Shown: positions 54,178 through 63,517 of the stretch, one piece after another
How the letters are laid out: each line of letters opens with the position of its first letter
How positions within the stretch are numbered: the stretch's first letter is position 1
Assembly: GCF_018390605.1 (NCBI RefSeq)
Contig: NZ_JAHBGD010000026.1
Span: 62,001 to 126,000, forward strand
DNA: 64,000 nt
Source: Ancylobacter defluvii
GTDB taxonomy: Bacteria > Pseudomonadota > Alphaproteobacteria > Rhizobiales > Xanthobacteraceae
Direction: 5' to 3'
The notes under the pieces: generated by a model
Told to the model about the DNA's origin: nothing
Database searches by the model: none
Seen by the model: the letters and a program-made list of their open reading frames with translations, nothing else
Position numbers and translations under genes: made by a program

Positions 54178-55844
54178 GCCGGAGCCCCGCCGGCCGGCGC
54201 AGCGGCGGCCGCTCCCGGCGCCTCCTCCAGATGGAAGGCGGCGGCGAACAGCGCCCGCGTATAGGGCGTCTTCGGGTCGGCGAACATCGGCGCCGCCTCG
54301 CCCTGCTCCACCACCTCGCCATGGCGCATGACGATCAGCCGCGAGGCGAGCGCCGCCACCACCTTGAGATCGTGGCTGATGAACATGTAGGTGAGGCCGC
54401 GCCGCTGCTGCAACTCGCGCAGCAGGTCGACGATCTGCGCCTGCACGATCATGTCGAGCGCGCTGGTCGGCTCGTCCAGCACCACGAAGGTCGGCTCCAG
54501 CACGATGGCGCGGGCGATGGCGACGCGCTGGCGCTGGCCGCCGGAGAATTCGTGCGGGTAGCGGTGCCGACTCTCGGGATCGAGCCCGACATCGCCGAGC
54601 GCCTCCACCACCCGGGCGTCGCGGGCGTCGGCGGAAAGCTCCGGCTGGTGCACCCGCAGCCCCTCGCCGATGATGTCGGCGATCGACATGCGCGGGGAGA
54701 GCGAGCCGAACGGGTCCTGGAACACGATCTGCATGTCGTGGCGATGGGTCCGCATGTCCTTGAAGCCCAGCGTATCGATCTGGGACCCCATGAACACGAT
54801 CGGTCCGTCGGAGGAGATCAGCCGCAGCAAGGCCAATCCAAGCGTGGTCTTGCCCGAACCGCTCTCGCCGACCACGCCCAGCGTCTCGCCCTTGCGGATG
54901 GCGACCGAGACGCCGTTCACCGCCTTGACGTGGCCGACGGTCTTGCGCAGCAGCCCGGCCTTGATCGGGAACCACACTTTGAGGTCCTTCGCCTCCATGA
55001 TCAGCTCGGCGTCGGGCTGCGCCGCCGCCGGCGCGCCCGAGGGCTGGGCGGCGATCAGCTGGCGGGTATAGGGATGCTGGGGCGTGTCGAACACCTCGCC
55101 CACCGTCCCCTCCTCGACGATCTTGCCCTTGTTCATCACGCAGATGCGGTCGGCGATGCGCCTGACGATGCCGAGGTCGTGGGTGATGAACAGCAAGGTC
55201 ATGCCCAGCCGCGCCTGCAATTGCTTCAGCAGCGCGAGGATCTGCGCCTGCACGGTAACGTCGAGCGCGGTGGTCGGCTCGTCGGCGATCAGCAGCTTCG
55301 GCTCATTGGCCAGCGCCATGGCGATCATCACCCGCTGGCGCTGCCCGCCGGAGAGCTGGTGCGGATAGGAGCCGAGCCGCGTCTCCGGTTCGGCGATGCC
55401 GACCTCGTTCAGCAGCTCGATCACCCGCTTGCGCGCCGCGCTGCCCGATATGCCGCGATGCAGCGACAGGATCTCGGCGATCTGCTGCTCCACCGTGTGC
55501 AGCGGGTTCAGCGAGGTCATCGGCTCCTGGAACACCATGGTGATGTCGTTGCCGCGTACCTTGCGCAGCTGCCGCTCGCTCATCGCCAGCAGGTCCTGCC
55601 CCTCGAACATCACCCGGCCGGAGGGATGCGAGGCGGCGGGATACTGCAAGAGCTTGAGGATGGAGAGCGCGGTCACCGATTTGCCAGAACCGCTCTCGCC
55701 GACCAGCGCCAGCGTCTCGCCGCGCTTCAGCGCGAACGACACATGGTCGACCGCGACCGCCGAGGTGCCGCCCTCGCGAGCAAAGGCGACGGAGAGATCC
55801 TCGACCGAGAGCAGGGGGGCGTCGGAGGCTGACGTCGCGCTCAT
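54174..55844 (-). CDS. yejF: YejF-type ABC importer ATPase (two domains in one chain)
   Basis: A 556-residue duplicated oligopeptide-type ATPase. The first domain has [30 protein letters not shown] and [12 protein letters not shown]; the second has [31 protein letters not shown] and [12 protein letters not shown]. Each half has the OppD/OppF tail pattern. Start ATG 55844 overlaps yejE as ATGA. The operon yejA-yejA-yejB-yejE-yejF fits the Yej peptide importer, known for microcin C uptake in enterics and muropeptide uptake in Agrobacterium. Confidence 0.92.
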   Translation of the reverse strand: MSATSASDAPLLSVEDLSVAFAREGGTSAVAVDHVSFALKRGETLALVGESGSGKSVTALSILKLLQYPAASHPSGRVMFEGQDLLAMSERQLRKVRGNDITMVFQEPMTSLNPLHTVEQQIAEILSLHRGISGSAARKRVIELLNEVGIAEPETRLGSYPHQLSGGQRQRVMIAMALANEPKLLIADEPTTALDVTVQAQILALLKQLQARLGMTLLFITHDLGIVRRIADRICVMNKGKIVEEGTVGEVFDTPQHPYTRQLIAAQPSGAPAAAQPDAELIMEAKDLKVWFPIKAGLLRKTVGHVKAVNGVSVAIRKGETLGVVGESGSGKTTLGLALLRLISSDGPIVFMGSQIDTLGFKDMRTHRHDMQIVFQDPFGSLSPRMSIADIIGEGLRVHQPELSADARDARVVEALGDVGLDPESRHRYPHEFSGGQRQRVAIARAIVLEPTFVVLDEPTSALDMIVQAQIVDLLRELQQRRGLTYMFISHDLKVVAALASRLIVMRHGEVVEQGEAAPMFADPKTPYTRALFAAAFHLEEAPGAAAAAPAGGAPA

Positions 55845-56989
55845 GTGAAGGTCTTCCGCGGGTCGAAGGCGTCGCGCACCGCTTCGCCGATGAAGATCAG
55901 CAGGCTCAGCATGAAGGCGACGGTGAAGAAGCCGGTCAGCCCCAGCCATGGCGCCTGCACGTTCGACTTGCCCTGCGCCAGCAACTCGCCGAGCGAGGGC
56001 GAGCCGGGCGGCAGGCCGAAGCCGAGGAAGTCGAGCGCGGTCAGCGTCATCACCGAGGAGGAGACGATGAACGGCATCATGGTCAGCGTCGCCACCATGG
56101 CGTTGGGCAGCATGTGCCGCCACATGATGACGCCGTTCGACACGCCGAGCGCCCGCGCCGCCTGCACATATTCGAAATTGCGCGCCCGCAGGAATTCGGC
56201 GCGCACCAGCCCGACCAGCGCCACCCAGGAGAACAGCAGCAAGATGCCGAGCAGGATCCAGAAGCCCGGCGCCAGGATCGAGGAGATGATGAGCAGCAGA
56301 TACAGCGCCGGGATCGCCGTCCAGATCTCGATGAAGCGCTGGAACAACAGGTCGGTCCAGCCGCCGAAATAGCCCTGCACCGCGCCGGCCGCCACCCCGA
56401 TCGCCGAGGAAATGATGGTGAGCGTCAGCCCGAACAGCACCGAGAGCCGGAAACCGTAGATCAGCCGCGCCAGCACGTCGCGGCCCTGGTCGTCGGTGCC
56501 GAGCCAGTTCCATTCCAGCGCACCGCAGCCCCCGGTACGGCCGAGCTTTTCCACCACCGGCGCGCATTGCGCCTCGGTGAGCATCCAGGTCGGCGGCGAG
56601 GGTGCCGGGGTCGGCAGGTCGAGATTATGCGTCGAGTAGCTGTAGCGGATCGGCGGCCACACCATGTAGCCGCCGGACTCGGCGATCAGCTTCTGCAGAT
56701 AGGGGTCGCGATAATCGGCCTCGGTCTCGAAGTCGCCGCCGAAATCGGTCTCGGGATAGGCCTTGAAGGCCGGGAAGTAATAGCCGCCGTCATATACGAC
56801 CAGAAACGGCTTGTCGTTGGCGATGAACTCGGCGCCGAGGCTCATCACGAACAGCACCATGAACAGCCAGAAGCTCCAGAAGCCGCGGCGGTTGCGGCGG
56901 AAATTGGCGAGCCGCCGCTGGTTGATCGGCGACAGCCGCGACCGCTCGGTGGTCGGCGGCAGGAGGGGCTGGGAGGTCGAGGCGTCCAT
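55841..56989 (-). CDS. yejE: YejE-type ABC importer permease
   Basis: Second membrane subunit, 382 residues. It begins with a long hydrophilic N-terminus and first helix (FWSFWLFMVLFVMSLGAEF), then the YejE-specific periplasmic insertion with DGGYYFPAFKAYPETDFGG and WMLTEAQCAPVV, and the OppC-like core of five helices ending in the EAA motif region (ARALGVSNGVIMWRHMLPNA). It overlaps yejF by 4 bases and is 3 bases from yejB. Confidence 0.92.
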   Translation of the reverse strand: MDASTSQPLLPPTTERSRLSPINQRRLANFRRNRRGFWSFWLFMVLFVMSLGAEFIANDKPFLVVYDGGYYFPAFKAYPETDFGGDFETEADYRDPYLQKLIAESGGYMVWPPIRYSYSTHNLDLPTPAPSPPTWMLTEAQCAPVVEKLGRTGGCGALEWNWLGTDDQGRDVLARLIYGFRLSVLFGLTLTIISSAIGVAAGAVQGYFGGWTDLLFQRFIEIWTAIPALYLLLIISSILAPGFWILLGILLLFSWVALVGLVRAEFLRARNFEYVQAARALGVSNGVIMWRHMLPNAMVATLTMMPFIVSSSVMTLTALDFLGFGLPPGSPSLGELLAQGKSNVQAPWLGLTGFFTVAFMLSLLIFIGEAVRDAFDPRKTFT

Positions 56990-56992
56990 GGC

Positions 56993-58102
56993 TCAGACGT
57001 CCCGCGTCTCGAAGTCGATGCGGGGATCGACCCAGCTATAGGTGAGGTCGGAGAGCAGATTTACGAACAGCCCGACCAGCGAGAAGATGTAGAGATTGGC
57101 GAACACCACCGGATAGTCGCGGTTGAGCACGCTCTCGAAGCCGAGCAGTCCCAGCCCGTCGAGCGAGAAGATGGTCTCGATCAGCAGCGAGCCGGAAAAG
57201 AACGCCCCGACAAAGGCGCCGGGAAAGCCGGCGATGATGATCAGCATGGCGTTGCGGAACACGTGGCGGTAGAGCACCGAGCGCTCAGACAGCCCCTTCA
57301 TCCGCGCGGTGACGACATATTGCTTCCTGATCTCGTCGAGGAACGAGTTCTTGGTCAGCAGCGCCATGGTGGCGAAGGCGCCCAGCACCATGGAGGTGAT
57401 CGGCAGCACCAGGTGCCAGAAATAATCGAGAATCTTGGCCCCGAGCGACAGCTGGTCCCAATTGTCGGAGGTCAGGCCGCGCAGCGGGAAGATCGAGAAG
57501 AACGAGCCGCCGGCGAAGACGATGATCAAGAGGATGGCGAACAGGAAGCTCGGTATCGCATAGCCGATGATGATCACCGCCGAGGTCCACACGTCGAAGC
57601 GCGAGCCGTCGCGCACCGCCTTGGCGATGCCCAGCGGGATGGAGATCGCATAGGTGATCAGCATCATCCACAGGCCGAGCGAGATCGAGACCGGCATCTT
57701 CTCCTTGATGAGGTCGATCACCGAGATGTCGCGGAAATAGCTGCGGCCGAAATCGAAGCGGGCATAGTCCCACAGCATCTTGCCGAAGCGCTCATGCGCC
57801 GGCTTGTCGAAGCCGAACTGCACCTCCAGCTGCTTGATGAAGGCTGGGTCGAGCCCCTGCGCGCCGCGATATTTCGAGGAGGCCGGATCGCTCGATCCCG
57901 CGCCGCTGCCGCCGCCGCCGCCGAAATCGCCGCCGCCGCCGGAAATGCGCTGGGTGGCGGAGGAGCCTTCGCCGGTCAGCTGCGCGATCACCCGCTCAAT
58001 AGGGCCGCCGGGCGCGAACTGCACCACCACGAAGGAGATAAGCATGATGCCGATGAGGGTCGGCACCATCAGCGCGATGCGGCGGACGATATAGGCGAGC
58101 AT
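56993..58102 (-). CDS. yejB: YejB-type ABC importer permease
   Basis: First membrane subunit, 369 residues, OppB-like: [20 protein letters not shown] then [13 protein letters not shown] glycine/serine-rich stretch (about 45-72, with [15 protein letters not shown]) is inserted in the first periplasmic loop, which in OppB is short. The core has the EAA coupling loop [19 protein letters not shown] at about 265-283. It ends [16 protein letters not shown], the usual permease end. Gap of 76 bases to the binding-protein gene upstream. Confidence 0.92.
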   Translation of the reverse strand: MLAYIVRRIALMVPTLIGIMLISFVVVQFAPGGPIERVIAQLTGEGSSATQRISGGGGDFGGGGGSGAGSSDPASSKYRGAQGLDPAFIKQLEVQFGFDKPAHERFGKMLWDYARFDFGRSYFRDISVIDLIKEKMPVSISLGLWMMLITYAISIPLGIAKAVRDGSRFDVWTSAVIIIGYAIPSFLFAILLIIVFAGGSFFSIFPLRGLTSDNWDQLSLGAKILDYFWHLVLPITSMVLGAFATMALLTKNSFLDEIRKQYVVTARMKGLSERSVLYRHVFRNAMLIIIAGFPGAFVGAFFSGSLLIETIFSLDGLGLLGFESVLNRDYPVVFANLYIFSLVGLFVNLLSDLTYSWVDPRIDFETRDV

Positions 58103-58178
58103 GCGGGGAGCGAACCTCCGAGGTTGCGCACAGGGTGGCGGGCGGCGGCCCGCCGGTCAACTTAACGTCCGTTCATCC

Positions 58179-60182
58179 TCACCCCGCCTTCCTCAGCCGC
58201 GCCGACCAGATGGCGGGGATGGCGCGGTCATAGGCCGGGCGCGGCGCGGCGGGCCAGGCGAACTCGTCCCAATAGGCGATGCGGTGCACGCCGGAATACC
58301 ATTGCGGCACCCAGAAGCGGTCGAAGCGCAGCCGCCGGTCCAGCACCCGGCAGGCGGTGGTCAGCTCGTCGCGCGAATTGGCGGCGATGACAAGGTCGAT
58401 CAGCCGGTCGATGGCGGGGTCGGCGAGGCCGGACAAATTGGACGAGCCCGGCGTCGCCGCCGCCTTGGAGCCGAAGAAGCTGCGCAGCGATTCCCCCGGC
58501 ACCGAGGTGAGCGAATAGCGCCGCACCGTGGCGTCGAAATCGAAGTCGTTGAGCCGGCGCTGATACTGTGCCGGGTCCACCACCCGGAAATTCGCCGCGA
58601 TGCCAAGCACATGCAGGTTCTTGATGAACGGCGCGGTGTGGCGCTCCAGCGAGCCCTCATCGTCGAGGAACTCGATGGTGACCGCCCGCCCCTGCTTGTC
58701 GGTGAGCCGCCCGTCCTTCACCGTGAACCCCGCCTCGCGCAGCAGCGCGCTGGCCTTGCGCAGCAGCGTCCGGTCCTGCCCCGAGCCGTCGGAGACCGGC
58801 GGCGACCACGGCGTGCCCTTCAGAGCGGCGATTTCCTCCGCCGGCACGATATCGGCCAGCGTGTCGATCAGCGCCGCTTCCGCCGGCCCGGCTTGGCCTT
58901 GCGCCTTCAGCGGCGAGTTCTCGAAGAAGGAGTGCGTGCGCTTATAGGCGCCATACATCAAATTGGTGTTGGTCCATTCGAAGTCGAAGGCATAGGCGAG
59001 TGCCTCGCGCAGCTTCGGATCGGCGAATTGCGGCCGGCGGATGTTGAGGAACCAGCCCTGCGCGCCTCCGGGGGTGCCGTCGGGCAGTTCCTCGCGCTTC
59101 ACCCGCCCGTCCCGCATGGCGGGAAAATCATAGCCGGTCGCCCAGCTGCGCGAGGTGAACTCCTCGCGGAAGCGGTAGGCACCGGCCTTGAACGCCTCGA
59201 AGCCGACCTCGCGGTCACGGAAATACTCGTAGCGGACGGTGTCGAAATTATCGACGCCGACATTCACCGGCAGTCCGGCGCCCCAATAGTCGGCGACGCG
59301 GGCATATTCGACATAGCGGCCGGATTCGAAGCGCCCGACCTTGTAGGAGCCGGAGCCGAGCGGCGGTTCCAGCGTCGATTCCTCGAAATTCTTCTCCGCA
59401 TAATAGGCGCGCGAGAAGATCGGCAGCTGCGCGGCAAGCAGCGGCACGTCGCGCGCCCGCCCCTTGGCGAAGCGCACCACCGCGATGTCGGCGCCCTCGG
59501 CCTCGGCGCCTTCCATCTCGCGCAGGCTCTGCTGGATGATCGGGTGGCCCTTGGTCTTGAGCAGGTTCAGCGAAAAGGCGACGTCCTCGGCATCCAGCGT
59601 CGAGCCGTCATGGAAGCGCGCCTGCGGCCGCAGGCGGAAGCGGTAGAGCGTGCCGTCCTCGCTCACCGCCACCGAGCGGGCGACAAGTCCGTAGATGGCG
59701 TCCGGCTCGTCGAGCGCCCGCGCCATCAGCGTGTCGAAGGTCAGCTCGATGCCCTGCGCCGCATCGCCCTTCAGGATGTAGCCGTTGAAGGAATTGAAGG
59801 TCTGCAGCGCCTGATTGTAGTAGGCGACCGGCCCCATATGCGAGAATGCCCCGCCCCGGACCGCCGCGGGATCGACATAGGCGAAATGCGCGAAGTCGGC
59901 CGGGTATTTCAGGTCGCCGAAGGCCGAGAGCCCGTGCAGCTCGCCGGCCGGCAACGCCGCCGCGCCGGCCGCGGGAGCCGGAGCGGCGGGGCTCTGCGCG
60001 AGGCCGCGGCGCGGCTGGGCGAGGAATGCACCGGCGCCAGCCGCCAGCCCGAGCAACGCCCGGCGCGAAAGCCGAAAGCCGTCATGAACCGAAACGTCGC
60101 CGTCCCGGATGTCGGGCGGACTTATCCTCTCCCCGTTGGGGAGAGGTGGCCCGCGCAGCGGGTCGGTGAGGGGGGACGACAT
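58179..60182 (-). CDS. YejA-type peptide-binding protein 1, start disturbed
   Basis: Extracellular solute-binding protein family 5 (OppA/YejA type). The core runs from LKYPADFAHFAYVDPAA to RAIPAIWSARL, with SGSYKVGRFESGRYVEYARV and FDFEWTNTNLMY as family blocks. A twin-arginine-like signal (LSRRALLGLAAGAGAFLAQ) precedes it. The reading frame is open upstream through repeat copy 3, so the first in-frame ATG (60182) lies in the repeat and would add 33 odd residues. An ATG at 60085 with a perfect lead (MTAF then RLSRRALL) is one base out of frame. I give the longer frame; a one-base loss near 60071-60077 is likely. Paralogue of the next gene. Confidence 0.75.
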   Translation of the reverse strand: MSSPLTDPLRGPPLPNGERISPPDIRDGDVSVHDGFRLSRRALLGLAAGAGAFLAQPRRGLAQSPAAPAPAAGAAALPAGELHGLSAFGDLKYPADFAHFAYVDPAAVRGGAFSHMGPVAYYNQALQTFNSFNGYILKGDAAQGIELTFDTLMARALDEPDAIYGLVARSVAVSEDGTLYRFRLRPQARFHDGSTLDAEDVAFSLNLLKTKGHPIIQQSLREMEGAEAEGADIAVVRFAKGRARDVPLLAAQLPIFSRAYYAEKNFEESTLEPPLGSGSYKVGRFESGRYVEYARVADYWGAGLPVNVGVDNFDTVRYEYFRDREVGFEAFKAGAYRFREEFTSRSWATGYDFPAMRDGRVKREELPDGTPGGAQGWFLNIRRPQFADPKLREALAYAFDFEWTNTNLMYGAYKRTHSFFENSPLKAQGQAGPAEAALIDTLADIVPAEEIAALKGTPWSPPVSDGSGQDRTLLRKASALLREAGFTVKDGRLTDKQGRAVTIEFLDDEGSLERHTAPFIKNLHVLGIAANFRVVDPAQYQRRLNDFDFDATVRRYSLTSVPGESLRSFFGSKAAATPGSSNLSGLADPAIDRLIDLVIAANSRDELTTACRVLDRRLRFDRFWVPQWYSGVHRIAYWDEFAWPAAPRPAYDRAIPAIWSARLRKAG

Positions 60183-60294
60183 CGGGAAGCGTCGAGCCCC
60201 CTCACCCCATCTCTCTCCGCCAAACTCGGCTGTTGCCGAGTTTGGCCCTTCAAGAGACCGAACTCGGCAACAGCCGCGTTCGGTGCGGGGAGAA
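60126..60294. repeat. Dispersed palindromic repeat, copy 3, with an insert
   Basis: Same element and orientation as copy 1: starts CCTCTCCCCGTTGGGGAGAG, contains GGCCCGC-GCA-GCGGGTC and GGTGAGGGG. Its right arm is split between CTCTCCGC and CGGGGAGA by about 63 extra bases. It lies between the two yejA genes; part is read through as the extended 5' end of yejA 1. Confidence 0.88.
60219..60283. repeat. Pair of inverted 26-base palindromes inside copy 3
   Basis: Palindrome A: GCCAAACTCGGC-TGTT-GCCGAGTTTGGC (60219-60246), perfect. Palindrome B: CCGAACTCGGC-AACA-GCCGCGTTCGG (60258-60283), one mismatch, and an inverted near-copy of A. They are 11 bases apart. The arrangement resembles paired REP-like units. 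Not seen elsewhere in the window. Confidence 0.85.
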
Positions 60295-60325
60295 CACTCG
60301 CTCCATCCGTTCCAGCGAGGCCCTC

Positions 60326-62287
60326 TCACGGCGCCCCTCCCGTCGTCGCCGCCTTCTGCGCATCCCACCACCAGATGTCGGGAAAGGCGAAGGAATATTC
60401 CGGCAGCTTGTCGGGATGCGAGAACCGATTCCACCGCGCGGTGCGGTAGTTCGGATAGTTCCAGGTCGGGATTACGAAATCATAGGCGAGCAGCACCCGG
60501 TCGAGCGCATGGGTGGCGGCCACCAGCTCCTCGCGGTCCTTGGCGTAGATCACCTTCTCGATCAGCGCGTCGATGCCGGGATCCTTGATGCCGGCATAAT
60601 TGGCCGAGCCCTCGCGATCCGCCGCCGCCGAACCCCAGAAGTCGCGCTGCTCGTTGCCCGGCGACAGCGATTGCCCCCAGCCGGAGATGATCATGTCGAA
60701 ATCGCGGGCCCGCAGCCGGTTGATATATTGCGAGGTGTCGACCTGACGGACGTTGACCGTGATGCCGAGCCGCTCCAGCGCCGGCTTGTAGAACAGCGCC
60801 ACCCGCTCGAAGGCCGGGTTGGCAATCAGGATCTCGATGGTGAAGGGCTCGCCCTTGGCGTTGACCAGCTTGCGGTCCTTGACCGTGTAGCCGGCCTCCT
60901 TCAGCAGCCGCGCCGCCTCGCGCAGATTGCTGCGGCGCTCCTCCTCCCCGCCCTGCGGCGGGTTCTGGTAGGGGGTGGTGAACACGCCGGCGGGAATCTT
61001 GTCCTTCACGCTCTCCAGTATGGCGAGCTCGCGCCCCTGCGGCAGGCCGGAGGAAGCCAGCTCGGTATTCTGGAAATAGCTGGAGGTCCGCTTGTACTGG
61101 CCGAAGAACAGGGTGCGGTTCATGCCCTCGAAATCCAGCGCATAGTCGAGCGCCTTGCGCACCCGCTGGTCCTGGAACTTGGGCCGCCGCAGATTGGGGA
61201 TGAAGGCCTGCATCTGGCCGGAAGCCCGGTTGGCGAACTCCTCCAGGATCACCTTGCCCTGCTTCACCGCCGGAAAGTCGTAGGCGGTGGCCCAGTCCTT
61301 GGCCGAGCTCTCGATGCGGAAGTCGTACTGGTCGCCCTTGAAGGCCTCCAGTTCCACCGTGTCGTCGCGGAAATATTCGAAGCGCTGCTCGTCGAAATTA
61401 TTGGTGCCGATGTTCACCGGCAGATCCTTGCCCCAATAGTCCTTCACCCGCTCGAAGGAGATCGAGCGGCCGGGCACCACCTGCTTCACCTTGTAGGGGC
61501 CGGAGCCGAGCGGCACTTCCAGCGTGCCCTGGGAGATGTCGCGCGGCTTGCCGCTGGCGTCGGTGCCGGTCCACCAGTGCCTGGGCATGATGCGCAGCTG
61601 CCCGACGATCTGCGGCAATTCGCGGTTGCCGGCCTGGTCGAAGGTGAAGGTCACCTCGTCGTCGCCGGTCTTCGCCGCCGATTTGACGTGGCTGTAATAG
61701 AACGCCTGGCGCGGGTTGTTCTTGATCGTCTGCTCGAAGGACCACACCACGTCGTCGGCGGTGATCTTCTGGCCGTCATGCCATTTCGCCTCCGGCCGCA
61801 GCTTGTAGGTGACGGAGGCGAAGTCGTCGGGATAGCGCACGCTTTCGGCGATCAGCCCGTATTCGGTCGCCACCTCGTCGGCGGCGGGAGCCATCAGCGT
61901 GTCGTAGATCAGCGACAGCCCGGCGGCGGGATTGCCGCGCGGGATGGTGTCGTTGAGCGAATCGAAGGTGCCGGAGGCGGACAGCCTCAGCAGCCCGCCC
62001 TTGGGGGCGTCCGGGTTCACATAATCGAAGCGCTTGAAGTCGGCCGGGTATTTCGGCTGCCCGAGCAGGGAGAGGCCGTGGCGCCATTGCGGCTCGGCCT
62101 GCGCCGGGCCGGGACCGCCGAAGGTGCCGATGACGAGCGCGGCGCCCATCAGCGCCAGGGCCAGCCGGCGCGACGGGCGGGCGAAAGCCGAAGCGACATG
62201 GATCGGGTTAGCCTGGACCGAGGCAATCTGGACCGGGGCAATCTGGACCGGGATGACACTGACCGGGGTAAATCGGCGATCGACCAT
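60326..62287 (-). CDS. YejA-type peptide-binding protein 2
   Basis: Family 5 solute-binding protein, 653 residues, first gene of the yej operon. AGGAAG eight bases ahead supports ATG 62287. The N-terminus is odd: five pentapeptides (PVSVI, PVQIA, PVQIA, SVQAN, PIHVA) encoded by a 15-base repeat, then PSRRLALALMGAALVIGTFG and cleavage after PAQA. The core begins LGQPKYPADFKRFDYVNPDAPKGG, has YKVKQVVPGRSISFERVKDYWG and ends DIWWWDAQKAA. It shares many blocks with the binding protein downstream, so the two are paralogues. It delivers peptides to YejBEF. Confidence 0.92.
   Translation of the reverse strand: MVDRRFTPVSVIPVQIAPVQIASVQANPIHVASAFARPSRRLALALMGAALVIGTFGGPGPAQAEPQWRHGLSLLGQPKYPADFKRFDYVNPDAPKGGLLRLSASGTFDSLNDTIPRGNPAAGLSLIYDTLMAPAADEVATEYGLIAESVRYPDDFASVTYKLRPEAKWHDGQKITADDVVWSFEQTIKNNPRQAFYYSHVKSAAKTGDDEVTFTFDQAGNRELPQIVGQLRIMPRHWWTGTDASGKPRDISQGTLEVPLGSGPYKVKQVVPGRSISFERVKDYWGKDLPVNIGTNNFDEQRFEYFRDDTVELEAFKGDQYDFRIESSAKDWATAYDFPAVKQGKVILEEFANRASGQMQAFIPNLRRPKFQDQRVRKALDYALDFEGMNRTLFFGQYKRTSSYFQNTELASSGLPQGRELAILESVKDKIPAGVFTTPYQNPPQGGEEERRSNLREAARLLKEAGYTVKDRKLVNAKGEPFTIEILIANPAFERVALFYKPALERLGITVNVRQVDTSQYINRLRARDFDMIISGWGQSLSPGNEQRDFWGSAAADREGSANYAGIKDPGIDALIEKVIYAKDREELVAATHALDRVLLAYDFVIPTWNYPNYRTARWNRFSHPDKLPEYSFAFPDIWWWDAQKAATTGGAP
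62222..62251. repeat. 15-base tandem repeat in yejA 2 5' end
   Basis: GGCAATCTGGACCGG occurs twice without a gap (62222-62236, 62237-62251). Degenerate units flank it on both sides (62207-62221 and from 62252). On the minus strand it codes PVQIA twice. Confidence 0.85.
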
Positions 62288-62392
62288 GCGGCGCACTTCC
62301 TTGTTCGAGCCTCTGTGCGGCGGACGGGCCGGCGCACCGGGCAGGCCGGCACAGCCTACCTCCGGCGAGGCGACTATGAACGGTGACGTTCG

Positions 62393-62431
62393 GAAAACAA
62401 TAAGGCCGGAAGCGCGCTGCGCCTCCGGCCT
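62393..62431 (-). terminator. Terminator of the cytochrome c gene
   Basis: Stem AGGCCGGA/TCCGGCCT (62403-62410, 62424-62431) with an inner GC loop; on the minus strand it is followed by TATTGTTTT. It lies about 70 bases after the cytochrome stop and so before the yej operon. The rest of the 212-base gap shows no gene. Confidence 0.75.
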
Positions 62432-62499
62432 GACGTGATCGTGAAGCAATTCACAAGCAATTCCGAAGCGTCTGGCGCCGGAAGCCGCCGATGCGGGGC

Positions 62500-63042
62500 T
62501 CAGGGCGCCGCCGGGATCGCCTGCGGGCTGTGCGACAGCGAGTTGAGATAGACCAGCAGGTCGGCGCGCTCGGTTTCCTTGGCGATGCCGGCGAAGCCCA
62601 TGGCCGTGCCGGGAATGTCGCCCTTGGGATTCTTCAGGAAGGCGTTCAGCTCCTCGAAGGTCCAGGTGCCGCCATGCGCCTTCAGCGCCGCGGAATAGGC
62701 GAAGCCCTCGGCGCTGGCCACCGGACGGCCGACCACCGCGTAGAGGTCCGGGCCGACCTTGGCGCCGGCGCCCTCGACGAAATTGTGGCAGGCGGCGCAC
62801 TTCTTGGCGACCGCGGCCCCCTTCTCGACGCTGGCCTTGGGCAGCAGTTCGGCGATCGGCACGTCGGCGGGCGCGGCGGCCTGGGCGGCACCGCCGCCGC
62901 CTTCGGGAATGGCGATCTCGAAACCGGGCTTCTCCGGCGCGTGCGACGTGAACAGGATGCCCGAAAACACGTTCAGACCCAGCGTGAAAGTCAGCACGCC
63001 GAGCACGGCGCCGGCGATCTTGTTCAGCTCGAAGCTGTCCAT
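62500..63042 (-). CDS. Membrane-anchored c-type cytochrome
   Basis: A 180-residue cytochrome c. The N-terminal helix (IAGAVLGVLTFTLGLNVFSGILF, about 9-31) is an uncleaved anchor; an Ala/Pro linker leads to the haem site CAACH at 82-86 and the axial Met148 in GTAMGFAGI. The fold matches the class I, cytochrome c552/CycM type that carries electrons between bc1 and oxidases. ATG 63042 is chosen because the frame before it is not hydrophobic. It diverges from pheA. Confidence 0.9.
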   Translation of the reverse strand: MDSFELNKIAGAVLGVLTFTLGLNVFSGILFTSHAPEKPGFEIAIPEGGGGAAQAAAPADVPIAELLPKASVEKGAAVAKKCAACHNFVEGAGAKVGPDLYAVVGRPVASAEGFAYSAALKAHGGTWTFEELNAFLKNPKGDIPGTAMGFAGIAKETERADLLVYLNSLSHSPQAIPAAP

Positions 63043-63517
63043 ATGTAGTTCCGCTCCCTCGACCGACACGGCGATCCATCCGGCTGGATCGCCGCTGCCC
63101 GCGCGTAATGTAACAGCCGCTTTGCACGGCCGCCAACGGCGGGCGGAACTAATCATTTTGACCGTGGGCGTGCAACCCGTATAAGCGCGCCGGCGGTGCT
63201 ACGTTTCGCCACCGTCCGCGCCTCTCCGGGTCAGCGCCCTCATCGCGCAAGTCTCTGGAACTGCTGATATTTCGCGTGCATCTTGCCTGTAGGGCAGGTG
63301 CGCGCGGCGCCCGCCCGGCATTCCCGCCCGGCGCGCGGCCGGCAGGGGGCGGCGGGCGGCGCGGCGTTCCGTCGCGCTTTCGGGATGCTTTGCGGCACGG
63401 TGCCGGCCGGGTTGCCGGGCGCCCCGAACGGCGCCGACGCAACGGAACCCGCATCCGCGGCACCGCCGTCTCGAGACGCCACGGGTCGCCGTGCGCGCAG
63501 GTGAAGGACGCAACACG
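63043..63517. other. 475-base divergent gap between cytochrome c and pheA
   Basis: No gene is supported. The only clear signal is the rightward promoter at 63158-63185. No phenylalanine-rich leader peptide and no terminator/antiterminator pair is obvious in the 330 bases between it and pheA, which are very GC-rich with several small hairpins. Confidence 0.5.
63158..63185 (+). promoter_or_regulatory. Strong-looking promoter before pheA
   Basis: TTGACC (63158-63163), a 16-base spacer and TATAAG (63180-63185), close to housekeeping consensus. It points to pheA, whose ATG is 333 bases further, so a leader of about 325 bases is implied. Confidence 0.5.
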
